DNA from: Pachyseris speciosa
Taxonomy: Eukaryota > Cnidaria > Anthozoa > Scleractinia > Pachyseridae
DNA: 64,000 bases
Direction of reading: 5' to 3'
Assembly: GCA_016490735.1 (NCBI GenBank)
Contig: JAEMWC010000048.1
Location: forward strand, 1,685,001-1,749,000
Position 1 is the stretch's first letter. Every line of letters starts with the position of its first letter. Below the pieces are notes generated by a model. The model worked only from the letters and a program-made list of their open reading frames with translations, was not told where the DNA came from and made no database searches. Below, piece by piece: positions 23,014-32,774 of this stretch. Both the position numbers and the translations under genes were made by a program.

Positions 23014-26000
23014 GCAAACTCAACCCACATATGCCGTCGAGTCCGGGAATCGAACCCGGGCCACATTGGTGGAAGGTGAGCACTCTCACCGCTGCGCCAA
23101 TCAAAACCAGTTTCAAATGGTATATAGATTACATGAGTATTTGGTTTGATTTTCCTTCAGCAAATATCAGTAGCTGTACAGCTGTAACTGTTGTAAGTTA
23201 AAAGCAGACTTTAATAACTTCCCGTTAAAATGTTCTAAGGCAAGTTGTGCAACTGATTGTTCAGTTTTCCGTTTCTAGACTAAGAAATCACTTGGAGCAA
23301 GTAAAAAGCTTCATCTTGAAACCTCTGCTCCTTCAAAGCTTAACGAATCTAGTCCATCTGCCAAGCAGCTGGCCGCATCAGTGGAATCGTTCGCAAACTA
23401 CTTAAAACATTTAGTCCGCCCTGGCAACGAAGACGCCGAACCACTTCAGGCGAGGTGGTCAAACGACGAGCCAGCGAAATCGGTTTCCCAAACATCCTTC
23501 CGAAGGGCTTCCGACGAACACCGGCTGTCCCGCGAAAAGGCTTTGCAAGCAGAGGTGGAGAACTGGCAGCTTGCGTGGAAGGATGAAAAGAAACGAAACG
23601 ACAAGTTGATCGCGGATATGGCGCTGCGGGAAAAGGAGTGGTCGAGGCGAGAAGAGACTTGCCGTCTTGAATACGAAAGCCAGATACACGAGCTTAAACA
23701 AGAGCTGTTTGTGATGCATTCAAAACTGAACGAGACTGAAAAAGAAGCAGATATTAGGAAGAGAATAGCTGCCGGAGGAAATCTTGAGGTTAGGGCTCAG
23801 ATTATTATTTTTACTTTTATCGCCGGCATATCGCAAGTGTAAACCAGCGTCGATTTCCGTGCGATTTAGCTGAGTTGCAATTTCAGCACGATATTGTTGC
23901 AATTTCCAGTTCAAAGTGGCAGTAAAAATAAGTTTAAGTACATTAACCTATGTCGAAAGAACTCTTCGAACTTTTCTTCGTGTATTCCTCCATTTATATT
24001 CCTCTTAGGTTATTTCATCTTTCGGAACATTTCATGCATATATTTACTATTATCAGCACTTTAGCGGCCGTGTAGTCTTGCAACTGTTTAAAACGTCGTT
24101 CCATCTCGCTAGGTTTTTAGCCTTGAAAGTCTGTGCTATCTGCGCTTTCCACCGGTTGAATTTTGTCGCACTTTCCATCGAGTATATCTCCCCGCGCCAT
24201 GCACCGGGTGCATTCTCCCGCCCTTTCCATCGGTTCCATTTTCCCACGCTTTGCACTAGTCGTATTTTCTCTCGCTTTGCATCGTCCCGCGCTTTGGTAC
24301 GATTACATTTTCCCGCGCTTTACACTAGTCGTTATTTCCCTCGCCTTGCATCGTATATATTTCGCAGCGCTTTGGAGCGGTTGCATCTTCCCGCGCTTAG
24401 AACCAGTTGATTGTTTGTTGCGAGTATTGATTGGCAATGATTTTTGCGCCTAAAGTAATTACCGATATCCGCTAACGTTGGCTTTGTTTTCTTCCTCAGG
24501 GTGCATCTGAGGAAGAAGTAAAGAAGTTAGAGAAAGAAGTTCGTGAACAGGAGCAGCTGCTGACGGGATATCAACTGGAAAATGAAAGACTTTATAAAGA
24601 ACTGAAACAAATACAGGCCAAAGAAAAGGCGAACGAGGCTAGAATGTTCAGCGAGAATCAAAAGCTGGGTAAAAACTTTGTTTACTTCGTGGCATTTTAA
24701 GAGAACGCTAAACATCCTAACTGATGAGCGGTAATAATTTTTCCCTTTCAGCTTCTGAGCTTGCCAACCTCAAAGAAAAGATAGAGCGACGTGAGAGCGG
24801 GGGACCTGGTTCGGAACTGTTTGATCCAGGCTCTGCGAGACTCGGCGCGGAAAAAATCTCCCAGCTGACGGCAGAGATGAGGACACTGAGAAGACGAGTG
24901 AGTGAAGTGCAGGAGGAAGCGGAAGGACTGAGGCGATCTAAGAACGAGCTCGAGGCTCGGATCAGGGCTGTGGAGGGTGAGAGAGATGAAGCGGTCAAAC
25001 AAAGCAGTCAAGTATTGGGTGAGTGGAAATACATTGAATTCGACGTTTAGAAAAGTCCATGTTTTAGAAATAAATAAATGTAGACATCCCAGTGAAAGGG
25101 TTATTGCTCGGTACAGAAGCAAATGATTTCATGCAAATTGTGAACTAAAATGGGGGCGGGGGATTTTCTCAAGTCCTATCTTGCAAGCAAATTGTATTCT
25201 TTTGTTTTACTTGCATTGTAACCAAGTGTTTTACGTTGTACATGGAACTGTACGTTGTCGTGAAGTAAAATGTTTTTGGGCGACGAATGTTGTATTTTCA
25301 TGGAATTTTAAAACTCGGAGACGATTTAAACTGTCTTCATAAAGAGGATTGTTGGAACGCAAAATTATTAGGTTGGAATCTCAGAATAGAAGTTGTGTCT
25401 CCATTACAACACACCAAGCCAATTTACACCGCCATTCAGTTGCCAACTCTGATCATGTCCTTCTGTAACTTCTGTTGCTACATCCGTAGGCTCAAACACC
25501 AGAGAAATCGTGGAGCTAGAAAGCAGACACGCAGCTGAGGTGGAGCGCTTGCGCAGTAAGCTCAAATGGTATGCTGAGAACCAGGCCTTACTCGACCGCG
25601 ATGCTCTGACACTGAAGAAAAAAGAGGAAGAAATAAGCGAGCTCAAAGAGACAGTGGCTCGGTTACAGGCTCACCACGGTCAGGCAGTGGCGGATAAGAA
25701 ACAGAGGGGAGTGGAGAGAGCCACTGATGCTAAGAGGATACAGGACTTGGAGAGACAGGTGGGTTTAAGAAAGGAAACAAGCGTTTTGGGCCCAGTTGCT
25801 CGAAGCATGGTTAGCGCTAACCGGGGTTAAATACCATGACGACCAATAGGTTTTAATCCATCTTAACCAGTGGTTAGCGCTAACCATGCTTCGAGCAACT
25901 CAGCCCTGTCTGTTATTTCTTTTTCTCCCTACCTCGCCAAGATGTACTTTGAATGAATTTTCCAAGTAAGAAATAGCAACGACCGAACAAAGCTACCGCA

Positions 26001-28332
26001 AAGTACTAAATTATCTGATCTTTCTTTTTCTCAAATACTTGCAACCTCAGAATGAAAACTCGGTGGTGAGTGAAACAGTGTGCAAAGGTTGCCTAGTATT
26101 GTAACTCTTCTCAGAGACAGTTTGTTTCTTTTTTCAAATAGTCAAAATATTATCTCTGGCTCTTCTTCCTTTTTTAGCTGCTTTGGTCGTGACTGGAATG
26201 GATACTCCAAAGTCAGGTTACACACTTAGTTTTCTGTTTATAAAGTGCCAAACGATCTTAGTAAATTTTCACTAAGTTTTAAAAAAAATATTTTAAGAGC
26301 ATACAAAGGGTCGAACCCGGGTTATAGGCGTCACAACGATATCCGTATCCACTACACCAGCGTTAGATAGCTGACGTCAGGGAGGCAAGTTTTTACGAAT
26401 TTATATGGTGTCACCATAACAATATATAAAAGCTAACCATTTCGAGTCAGCGCTTAGGGCTAGTCACTAGGGTTCAGTATCTAATTAACCCAGCAGTTCT
26501 TCTCTAACTGAGCTTGTCGGTTGTTGCCATATAACGTCACCAGATATTCCACGATAATTTTGAGATATGCTACATTGTATATGTATCGCAAAATGTCTCA
26601 CCTTATCTTGGAGTATCCATTCCAGTGATAACCATGCTTTAATAGCTCACTTTGGAAAAGTCTGGGATCAAGAGTGCCCCGTGAGGGATTGTGGGATTGT
26701 TTTGGGGGACGCGATTGTTTCTTCACAATACGCATCCCTCCAAACAATCCCACAATCGCTTGCGCGGCCACTCGGTCCCTGTCTTTTCCAATTTGAGTCA
26801 TTTTTTCCGAAGCCACGATACTAAATTTTTATAGCGTTAAGATATTAATGGCTGTTTTTAATGGGTGTTTTCAAGATTGTTTTAATAGCGGTTTTTAGCG
26901 AATTTGAAGATGTTGTTTTCTGTGCTGTTGTACTTGGCAGGTCCGTGAGATGGAGGAAATCATTAAGCGCCGTTACCCAAACTCCCTCCCCGCCCTCATC
27001 TATGCTGCTGCCTCGGCACCAGGCCATGCTCAAGCTGTGACGACCGAGTCACCTCGCAAACATTCACCGACTTTCGCATTTCTCGAGAACAGAGTGAAAA
27101 AACTGGAAACTGAGCTCGAGAATAAGGATGAAGAGGCCAGTAAAAGAATCCGGTGTGTGGAACAAAAGTACAATGCTATTAGAGTAGAGTACGAAGATAG
27201 AATCAAAGATTTAGAAAAGGATTTGCAGAGTGCCGGTGAGCGTTACGAGAATGCGTCTCGCTCGAACACACGTGTGAAAATTTTAGAAGATGAACTACAA
27301 CAGGTTCGGGAAGGGAATGAGGAGAGAGTTCAAAAACTTCAAACTGAAATTCAAGTTTTGCAAGATGCTTTATCAAAAGCAACTGCTGATACTTCGGGTG
27401 GCAGGACCAGTCGCAGAAGAAAGCTTGAGCTGGAAAAACGGACAAGCGACGACTTGGGCAGCATGGTTCAATCTCTGCAAGAAAAACTAGAAAACAAGGA
27501 ATTGGAAATAGAGGAGTTGCGTCAAACATGCAACCGGCTGCAGCGTCAAAGAGAACAAATGCTGGCCACAGAGGGAAAGAGAGTAGATCAACATACAAGT
27601 CCCACGCCAGATCCATTTGTACAAGATTTGCAGCAAGAAAACAGACGCCTCAAGGAACAGCTCTCGGATATGTCCCTCGATATGGATCAACAGCGGGTTG
27701 GGTTCCAGGCTTCCCTGGCCGAAACTGAGCGTAGTGCTCGGCTTGCTCGCGAAGAAGCAGCTGACCAGTTGGCTCATGCGCAGACTCAACACAAACGTGA
27801 AATAGATCAGCTAAAGGCGGAGTTTGCTGTCAATCACGGATCTTCTAAAGTTGCAGAGCTTAGGAGTCAACTAGCGGGGCAAGAGATTGTCATTCAGAGG
27901 CTAAAAGCCAAGATGGTTGATGCTTCTGCTAATGCAGAGGCTGTTGCTGCAGCTAAGGTGAGTTGGTTGTATCGAAGAGTTTCAATTGTTGGATTGTTTT
28001 TCATATCTTGTTGATGAAACATCTACTTCCTATGTATAAAAGTAAGTAGGTAAGCGGGAGTAAGTAAGTAGGTAAGTAGGGGGCGGGATGGCCCGAGCGG
28101 TTAGGGTGATGGATTTCAATGCCGTTGCCCCTGGTTCAAATCCCACTCTGGCGACTCGCTGGTGTTGTTCTGGGTAGTTCCTAGTTCAAATACTCGGTCC
28201 TCCTTGTAAATAGCCAACTGGTTTACCTCCGGCCAGTTGGAGTTAATTTGCATTATTTGTTTCTGTCATTATTTGTGGGCCACAATGGAAACTACTGGGC
28301 TACCAGTAATTGTGTCACCCCTATAAAGTGGT

Positions 28333-28367
<35 letters not shown>

Positions 28368-28385
28368 TATTGTTGTTGTTGTTGA

Positions 28386-28461
<76 letters not shown>

Positions 28462-28874
28462 GTGTATTACGATCATCTGTGTTTTTTTTCTTTCTCGGGT
28501 TGTGTCTACGTTAGGTTCGTGAGGAGACTCTGCAACAGCAAGTTAACCAGCTTCAATCGGATCTGAGACGTGCCAAGGAGAAGTTCACGCCTGAAATGAA
28601 ACACTTTGACTCACTTGAAACTAAAATAGCTGCTCTGGAACATAGGCACTCACTAAGAGAAGTGGACTTACAGAGAATTATCGAGAAAACGCACTTAACA
28701 GCAAAGATCGATAAAGAAGAGACCGAGGCGAAGTGGAGACAGGTTGTTAGACAGAAGAATCGAGAGATTGAGAGATTTCGGTGTGAACTGGACGGTATTC
28801 TTGAAGTACTTAGTGAACTTAAGCGTCAAGGTGTGGTGATACCGCTAAGGAACGAGGAGGGATTCGTCCCATGA
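9597..28874 (+). CDS. CEP162: Centrosomal protein CEP162 (spliced, 18 coding exons)
   Basis: Coding exons: 9597-9683, 13654-13860, 14357-14480, 15459-15507, 16637-16677, 16945-17152, 18237-18301, 18489-18627, 19223-19262, 19738-19845, 20572-20736, 21272-22208, 23279-23788, 24500-24668, 24752-25018, 25490-25758, 26941-27957, 28515-28874. All junctions are GT-AG and phases agree once one base is added in exon 8 and one in exon 12; product about 1587 aa (human about 1400). The start MSDRWSKLRDRF leads into an acidic EFEKFLNE motif. Family hallmarks are LKWYAENQALLDRDAL, RIQDLERQ, KRRYPNSLPAL, SSKVAEL, TPEMKHFDSLETKIA and the C-terminal LDGILEVLSELKRQGVV. Roughly residue 740 onward is coiled coil. 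The acidic WWAEEDDDDEE segment lies in exon 2. In vertebrates the protein sits at centriole distal ends, binds microtubules and recruits CEP290 to build the ciliary transition zone. An odd feature is the RGFDLQP repeat block in exon 12. Exon 7 may start at 18237 or 18240 (tandem acceptor). Confidence 0.93.
9866..9951 (+). repeat. (ATA)n microsatellite in CEP162 intron 1
   Basis: About 28 near-perfect TAA/ATA units with one interruption near the start (tgataat). Open frames across it encode only homopolymers and are not genes. Confidence 0.9.
10203..10326. mobile_element. Short palindromic element (tgatcatcrcagttatga family)
   Basis: gaatgatcatcacagttatg and its inverse gcgatgatcattcacatatt bracket gcactactgcagtagtgaaa. 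The same ends bound the inverted SINE pair at 47975-48352. Confidence 0.5.
10559..11797 (+). repeat. 625-bp direct tandem duplication in CEP162 intron 1
   Basis: caaatcagcaaaatacatgt starts both copies (10559 and 11184). The copies are about 95% alike with small indels. A sub-motif (aaatgttggcggatcgactc) also recurs at 11041, 11660, 11820 and 11980, so the block grew by repeated duplication. It is non-coding. Confidence 0.8.
12843..12945 (+). repeat. C-rich / A-rich low-complexity tract
   Basis: A long cytosine-rich run (ccctcccccctctcccc...) is followed by poly(A) with few interruptions, inside CEP162 intron 1. Likely assembly-sensitive. Confidence 0.8.
13204..13424. mobile_element. MITE, GAAGGGCTGAG family, copy 1
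   Basis: The ends aattgaagggctgagggcat and atgctctcagcccttcaatt are inverted. Internal gttcacatgcaaaaatttgg and cctatgtg are shared with copies at 54307-54639 and 61660-61990. It lies in CEP162 intron 1. Confidence 0.75.
15821..15995. mobile_element. Palindromic MITE in CEP162 intron 4
   Basis: aacaaatggtaaac and gtgcactattgagtt at the left are mirrored by actcaatagtgcac and gtttaccatttgtt at the right, with tggatgca/tgcatcca inside. Confidence 0.65.
17882..18070. mobile_element. Palindromic MITE in CEP162 intron 6
   Basis: tatatgttgtaggtcaaaat is inverted at attttgacctacaacatata. Internal tcaaaatgaaatgcctttgt and taattagggtta elements are also mirrored. Confidence 0.7.
18945..19082. repeat. 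Inverted repeat in CEP162 intron 8
   Basis: cctgcgtagcaagcgtttcc is mirrored by ggaaacgcttgctacacagg, with gtggtttc/gaaaccac and caagcaaa/tttgctca partners; span about 138 bp. Confidence 0.55.
19940..20140 (+). repeat. Partial relative of the 61.5-62.1 kb MITE
   Basis: actcgcgccactttctcaac, cagagttattgctttgattt and acactcaactgaaaa match the element at 61476-62092 in order. The left terminus is missing. A 17-G run follows at 20154-20170. Confidence 0.5.
21376..21850 (+). repeat. Coding repeat block, RGFDLQP motif, in CEP162 exon 12
   Basis: Eight spaced copies of a heptad-like peptide: RGFDLQP, RGFGLKP, RGLDLSP, RGFDLQP, RGFSLQP, RGMDLKL, RGFDLQP, HGFSLQP. Spacing is irregular (about 9 to 45 residues), and the linkers are acidic and disordered. 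I do not know it from vertebrate CEP162. Confidence 0.8.
22250..22380. mobile_element. Palindromic MITE in CEP162 intron 12
   Basis: cctgtttcaggctctcagaa is mirrored by gctgagagcctggaacagg; internal ggggcgagcg and cgctcgcccc also pair. Confidence 0.6.
22948..23106 (-). mobile_element. tRNA-headed SINE
   Basis: On the minus strand: A-box-like GGCGCAGCGGTGAGAGTGCT, B-box GGGTTCGATTCCCGG, then a body with gagaggtttttctccgggta. The tRNA-like part lacks a proper acceptor stem, so it is a SINE head, not a tRNA gene. It shares its body with 3238-3459 and its head type with 46118-46530. Confidence 0.75.
24663..24757. other. Short CEP162 intron 14, no feature
   Basis: The 83-bp intron between 24668 and 24752 shows that introns as short as about 80 bp occur in this genome. 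That matters for judging the 53-bp candidate intron in the SASH1-like gene. Confidence 0.6.
25788..25906. mobile_element. Palindromic MITE (GGGCCCAGTTGCTCGAAGC)
   Basis: cagttgctcgaagcatggtt and gttagcgctaacc are mirrored by taaccatgcttcgagcaact around a 40-bp centre, immediately after CEP162 exon 16. Confidence 0.75.
26290..26380 (-). mobile_element. tRNA-like SINE head
   Basis: Minus strand reads GCTGGTGTAGTGGATACGG (A-box-like) ... ACCCGGGTTCGACCC (B-box). No matching acceptor stem. It lies between the inverted blocks ggaatggatactccaa (26200) and ttggagtatccattcc (26610). Confidence 0.5.
28083..28460 (+). mobile_element. tRNA-derived SINE with (ATC)n/(ATT)n tail
   Basis: Head with A-box GATGGCCCGAGCGGTTAGGG and B-box GGTTCAAATCC, a body, then ATC repeats (28327-28367) and ATT repeats to 28460, in the last CEP162 intron. 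Confidence 0.75.
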
Positions 28875-29079
28875 TGGAAAAATTATTAGATATGTAAGGG
28901 GCAACGCGACGTTAATCTTGGAGCACTAAGCGAGGATGTGGTCCGGTCATACCGTTACAAAATGAAAAAATGAAGGTGCCTTTCTGCGACTTAAAAATTC
29001 CCATATCCTTTCTTTCTTTTAAATCCATCAGTGGTACCAGACGAAGGGTGCTGCTACACTTTAAAATTAAACATATAAA

Positions 29080-29085
29080 AATAAA
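29080..29085 (+). terminator. Candidate poly(A) signal of CEP162
   Basis: AATAAA within ataaaaataaaaagg, 206 bp after the CEP162 stop codon and upstream of the transposon stack that starts at 29282. It gives a short, plausible 3' UTR. Confidence 0.5.
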
Positions 29086-30009
29086 AAGGACCAAAGAAAT
29101 TATCCTGGTTATGGCGTCCCTCGACAAGAAAGCCTGAATGATGATTTGTAGAATGATATATTTCCTCTTTAAATTAATTGGGATACTCTCCTGAATTTGA
29201 GCTACTAATTAGGACGGAGGGATAGTTTGTACAGTCTATCGGATATTTAGGTTGGAGATCGATGGAACATGCCAGTTTATTCACAGGGTGCAGAGGAGTT
29301 CTGTTCGATGTACACGACAAAGTCTCACCTTGTTAATTCCAAAATATGTTTACTTTGTACGATAAAGATTGTCGAAATGAAATCCTTTTGATTTGTGAAC
29401 GTTTTCTGCCTCCATATCCCATATCCCCCGAAAGCCGTATGTATGTATGTATGTATGTGTGTGTGTGTGTGTGTGTATGTATGTAGGTATGTAGGTATGT
29501 AGGTGGGTGGGTGGGTAGGTAGGTAGGTACGTAGCCACTGAGACAGTCCCAAACCGGGCTGCAGTAATCAAAGTTTGGCAAAATTAGCGCGTTATAAATT
29601 TGAATGGCAGTTTCCTTCGGAATAAAGGGTCGCACCCGTTAGAGGGCACCTATTGCTGAGGATACTTTCTTGCTTATTTTTTCAACGTGTTTGCGCCAAG
29701 TAAGGTGAGCATCGATGGTAACACCCAGGGATTTGGTATGTCCAACCCTCTTGATGATTTGATCGTCAATTCTTATTTCGACATCTTCATTTTGGACAGA
29801 ATCTCTGCCTTGACCCAATTATCATTAACTCTGTTTTGGCAACGTTTAAACTAAGCTTGTTGGCTTTAAGCCAGCAGCTTAGGTTACTTAGTTCAGGGGT
29901 TAAGGCTTGTTTGAGATCCGTTAACGTTTTAGCCGATAGTGTAATGTTTGTGTCATCAGCAAACATCCTTGGCGCAGCGGCCGGCAGGCAGTTGGGGAGA
30001 TCATTAATA

Positions 30010-32163
30010 GGGAGCTTTAGCAACGACGACGGCAACGGCAATGAAAACGTCACTTCAAAATAGAACTTCTCGTTTTTGTAACGGTTTCGCTATTATTCCA
30101 ATTTGTTCAACTTGGAAAATACTGGCGAACTATTCAGGGACTAAATTGTTATGAACGCCGTTAAAGTAAGGAAAAAGAAAGAAAACTTTACAGTCACACG
30201 CTCACGTTCTCGCCAAAACCTAAAATTTGGTGATTTCACGTTGTTGTTTTGCAGAGGACGGCAAAGAAATGTACCAAAATGTAAAACGCACATTAAAGTA
30301 TCTTTTGATGCCGTTACTAGGGAAAAATCAATTTGCTATAACTCTGCACATGTATGCTTCAATTGGACCAAATTTGGACAATACCCATAGGGGGCAAATA
30401 TGGTCCAGTACATGACGTCATCGGACCACGCCCAATGTCACGTGACCAGAAACAGAAAAATGCATTTTAACTAAATGGCTTAAACCTTTTACCCTCATTT
30501 TCTGTACAGTAACAATACAAAAGCCGTTTTGAAGAAATTTAAGCATGCGTTTTGGCTTATGATAAAAAATAAAAAAAATGAGAATGGAAAATGTGCTTCT
30601 TTGACCACTCTTTTGAGCATAATTTTTTTGTTTTTCATTTTGTCGCAAAACCCATGCTTGAATTCCAAGAAAATATGATGTTCTTTCGAATTGTTTTAAA
30701 ATCCAGCAACTACATTTATCTCGGGGAGAAAAGTCAATTTTTTCGCGGCACCGGAAGTGGCGAGCGAATTTTCAGCGGCCTGGTGCCTAAGCATTGTGGC
30801 CAGTCACATCTGTGTTTTGTTTTATCGAACAAAATTCGAATTCAGTTTCTTTTTCACAGTCACGGTGTTGTAGATTAGTTAAATTACTGTTAACTAGGTT
30901 CTCAAGCGAGGCTGATGTTGTAAGGAGAAGCTGTCCATCACAAGTTTCGAGTTCACCATTATCAGTCAGGCTTTCTGTCGAGTGGTTAAAGTGGTTAGCA
31001 TTAATTTTTGATGTAAGAATGAAATTCTTGTGATCTAGAACTGCTTTCAAGGATGCTCACCGTCTTTTGCTCCATGCTGTCTTGGGAGAGCTTCGTTCAT
31101 TTGTGTTATATTTAAACAATGGAGTTTCTCAGGTTCGGAAGGACAGTTCACGGACACAGGTTCACAGGATCGCACAGTTTTATCGCAAGATCGGAGCGGT
31201 CAAAAAGGCCGCGGACACAGAGTTTCTTTTGAAGTTTGCAGGTGATGATAGCGCAGTACTAATTTCAGTTTGTGTCTCCGCATCTTTGAGATTTCGATTT
31301 CCAACCTGACACTGGAAATCTTTTACTGTCACCTTTTCGAGATTTCCCCATCGCCATGCAACCATCGCTGCGGCTTTCTGTTTACGTCCGTACGTGGAAA
31401 ACATTTTCAAGCAGAACACTCAAGTTTCATAAATAAAGGTACGACTCACATGTTGTAAACGTAAAGCAGAAAATTCAGGGGCACCCAACGACAAGTATCG
31501 GTAGATATCTGTTCGGTGGAGGGTAGTTCGCCTTGGGCTTTCGGTGTCGATTAAAGAGTGCACTCGGCCTAAAAGATTCGCAATGGGGAATTAATGGCCC
31601 CTGAGGTTTTCGGAAAGGTCATAACTGCTGTTTTTAGCAGTTAAAAACGTCAGCTAACATTTTCGGAGAGAAAATTATTCCCTAGAAAGTTCGTGGAAAG
31701 TTCATTTCAGCTTGAATTTTCTCAAAGGAAGATTTTGTTCCCTAACATTTTCGGGCAATTAAAACTTTAGCTAGGGAGTCCGAACAGATGAAATTTTTCT
31801 AGCTAACAAAAACATCACTTAAAACAGACTTCAAACACCGTAAGGTACTTAAAAATGCCTTTCCACAGCTTTTGGTTGATTTGGCTCGTTGTATGCCCCC
31901 GAAAATCAATTAATAAAAATGTAAAAAAGGTTTTCGATCTTGTATTTGTTGCAACGACGCAAAAAAAGGTTACCGGCGACTTGAACGAGCCAGCGACCGG
32001 CCGACGCCGAAGAAAGCGCGCGAAAAAATTTGGGCTGACCGGAAATGAAATTGCACTTGGTTAGCAACCGTGTACCTTAGCAAAGAGATACTTCAATGGG
32101 CCCTTAAACCTATTGTTTTGTGGCGTTCTCGTTGCCGTTGCCGTCGTCGTTGCTAAAGCTCCC
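30010..32163. mobile_element. 2154-bp GGGAGCTTTAGC TIR element with 5-bp TSD
   Basis: The termini GGGAGCTTTAGCAACGACGA and its complement (gttgctaaagctccc) are flanked by TAATA on both sides (30005-30009 and 32164-32168). Removing the element and one TAATA rejoins the LINE RT codons LIYI-NDL exactly. It contains a degenerate CAGGGG MITE. No transposase found; likely non-autonomous. Confidence 0.88.
31476..31900. mobile_element. Degenerate CAGGGGCACCC MITE, second copy
   Basis: Starts CAGGGGCACCCAACGA and shares gatatctgttcggtggaggg, gtgcactc and cctgaggttttcggaaaggt with 600-1036 in reverse orientation. The far end is worn (gctcgttgtatgccccc). Confidence 0.7.
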
Positions 32164-32774
32164 TAATATAAATTAGGAAAAGCAAAGGACACAATATACT
32201 GCCCTGTGGAACGCCGCACTTGAGATCGCGAGTAGTTGATAGTTTGCCGGGGGATATAGAAGGATATGGAAGCAGGCAACGTTCACAAATCAAAAGGATT
32301 TCATTTCGACAATCTTTATCGTACAAAGTAAACATATTTTGGAATTAACAGGGTGAGACTTTGTCGTGTACGATCAAACAGAACTCTTCTGCACCCTGTG
32401 GTTTATTAAGACGTTCGCACTCTCTTATTTCATGCTACGTTTTAGCCACACACAAGCATAAAAAAAATTCAAATTTCTTCGTCTGTGAGTGATCGGCTCA
32501 CAAAGTTTAAATGCTAAGTTAAAGTTAAAAACAAAAATAAGAACAGCTCATAACTCCGGCAAATAGTTCTTTTCCCAGGGGCTATAGTTCCGCCATGGAA
32601 TCAACTCCATGCATTAATCCCAAGACTGGCATTTGACGAACACCTTTAATGACACCAACACTCTCCCTTTTAAAAGTATATTCTTCAGTTAAAGGTAATG
32701 TCACAGTTCACAGAACTGAACTGACAAGAAATTAAATTACAAGCTTTCCGGTCGTGGATGGCATATCTTCAATG

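Larger units (their letters stand above)
29556..32236 (-). pseudogene. LINE reverse-transcriptase fragment, split by an insertion
   Basis: On the minus strand, 32236-32169 encodes CGVPQGSILCPLLFLIYI. After the insertion at 30010-32163, 30009-29800 continues NDLPNCLPAA, the catalytic-type FADDTNI, and LKANKLSLNVAKTELM. 29635-29556 encodes ETAIQIYNALILPNFDYCSP. The order and motifs are those of a non-LTR (jockey/CR1-like) RT. There is no endonuclease, the ends are truncated and frames are broken. Confidence 0.85.
29282..32400. mobile_element. 3119-bp TIR element (CACAGGGTGCAG...) with nested insertions, 7-bp TSD
   Basis: Same TIRs as 429-2567. GTTTATT is duplicated at 29275-29281 and 32401-32407. 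Left TIR is 29282 to about 29435; right TIR is about 32237-32400. A (TGTA)n/(GTAG)n tract (29438-29530) follows the left TIR. The cargo is a minus-strand LINE reverse-transcriptase fragment, itself split by a 2154-bp element. No transposase is recognised. Confidence 0.85.
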
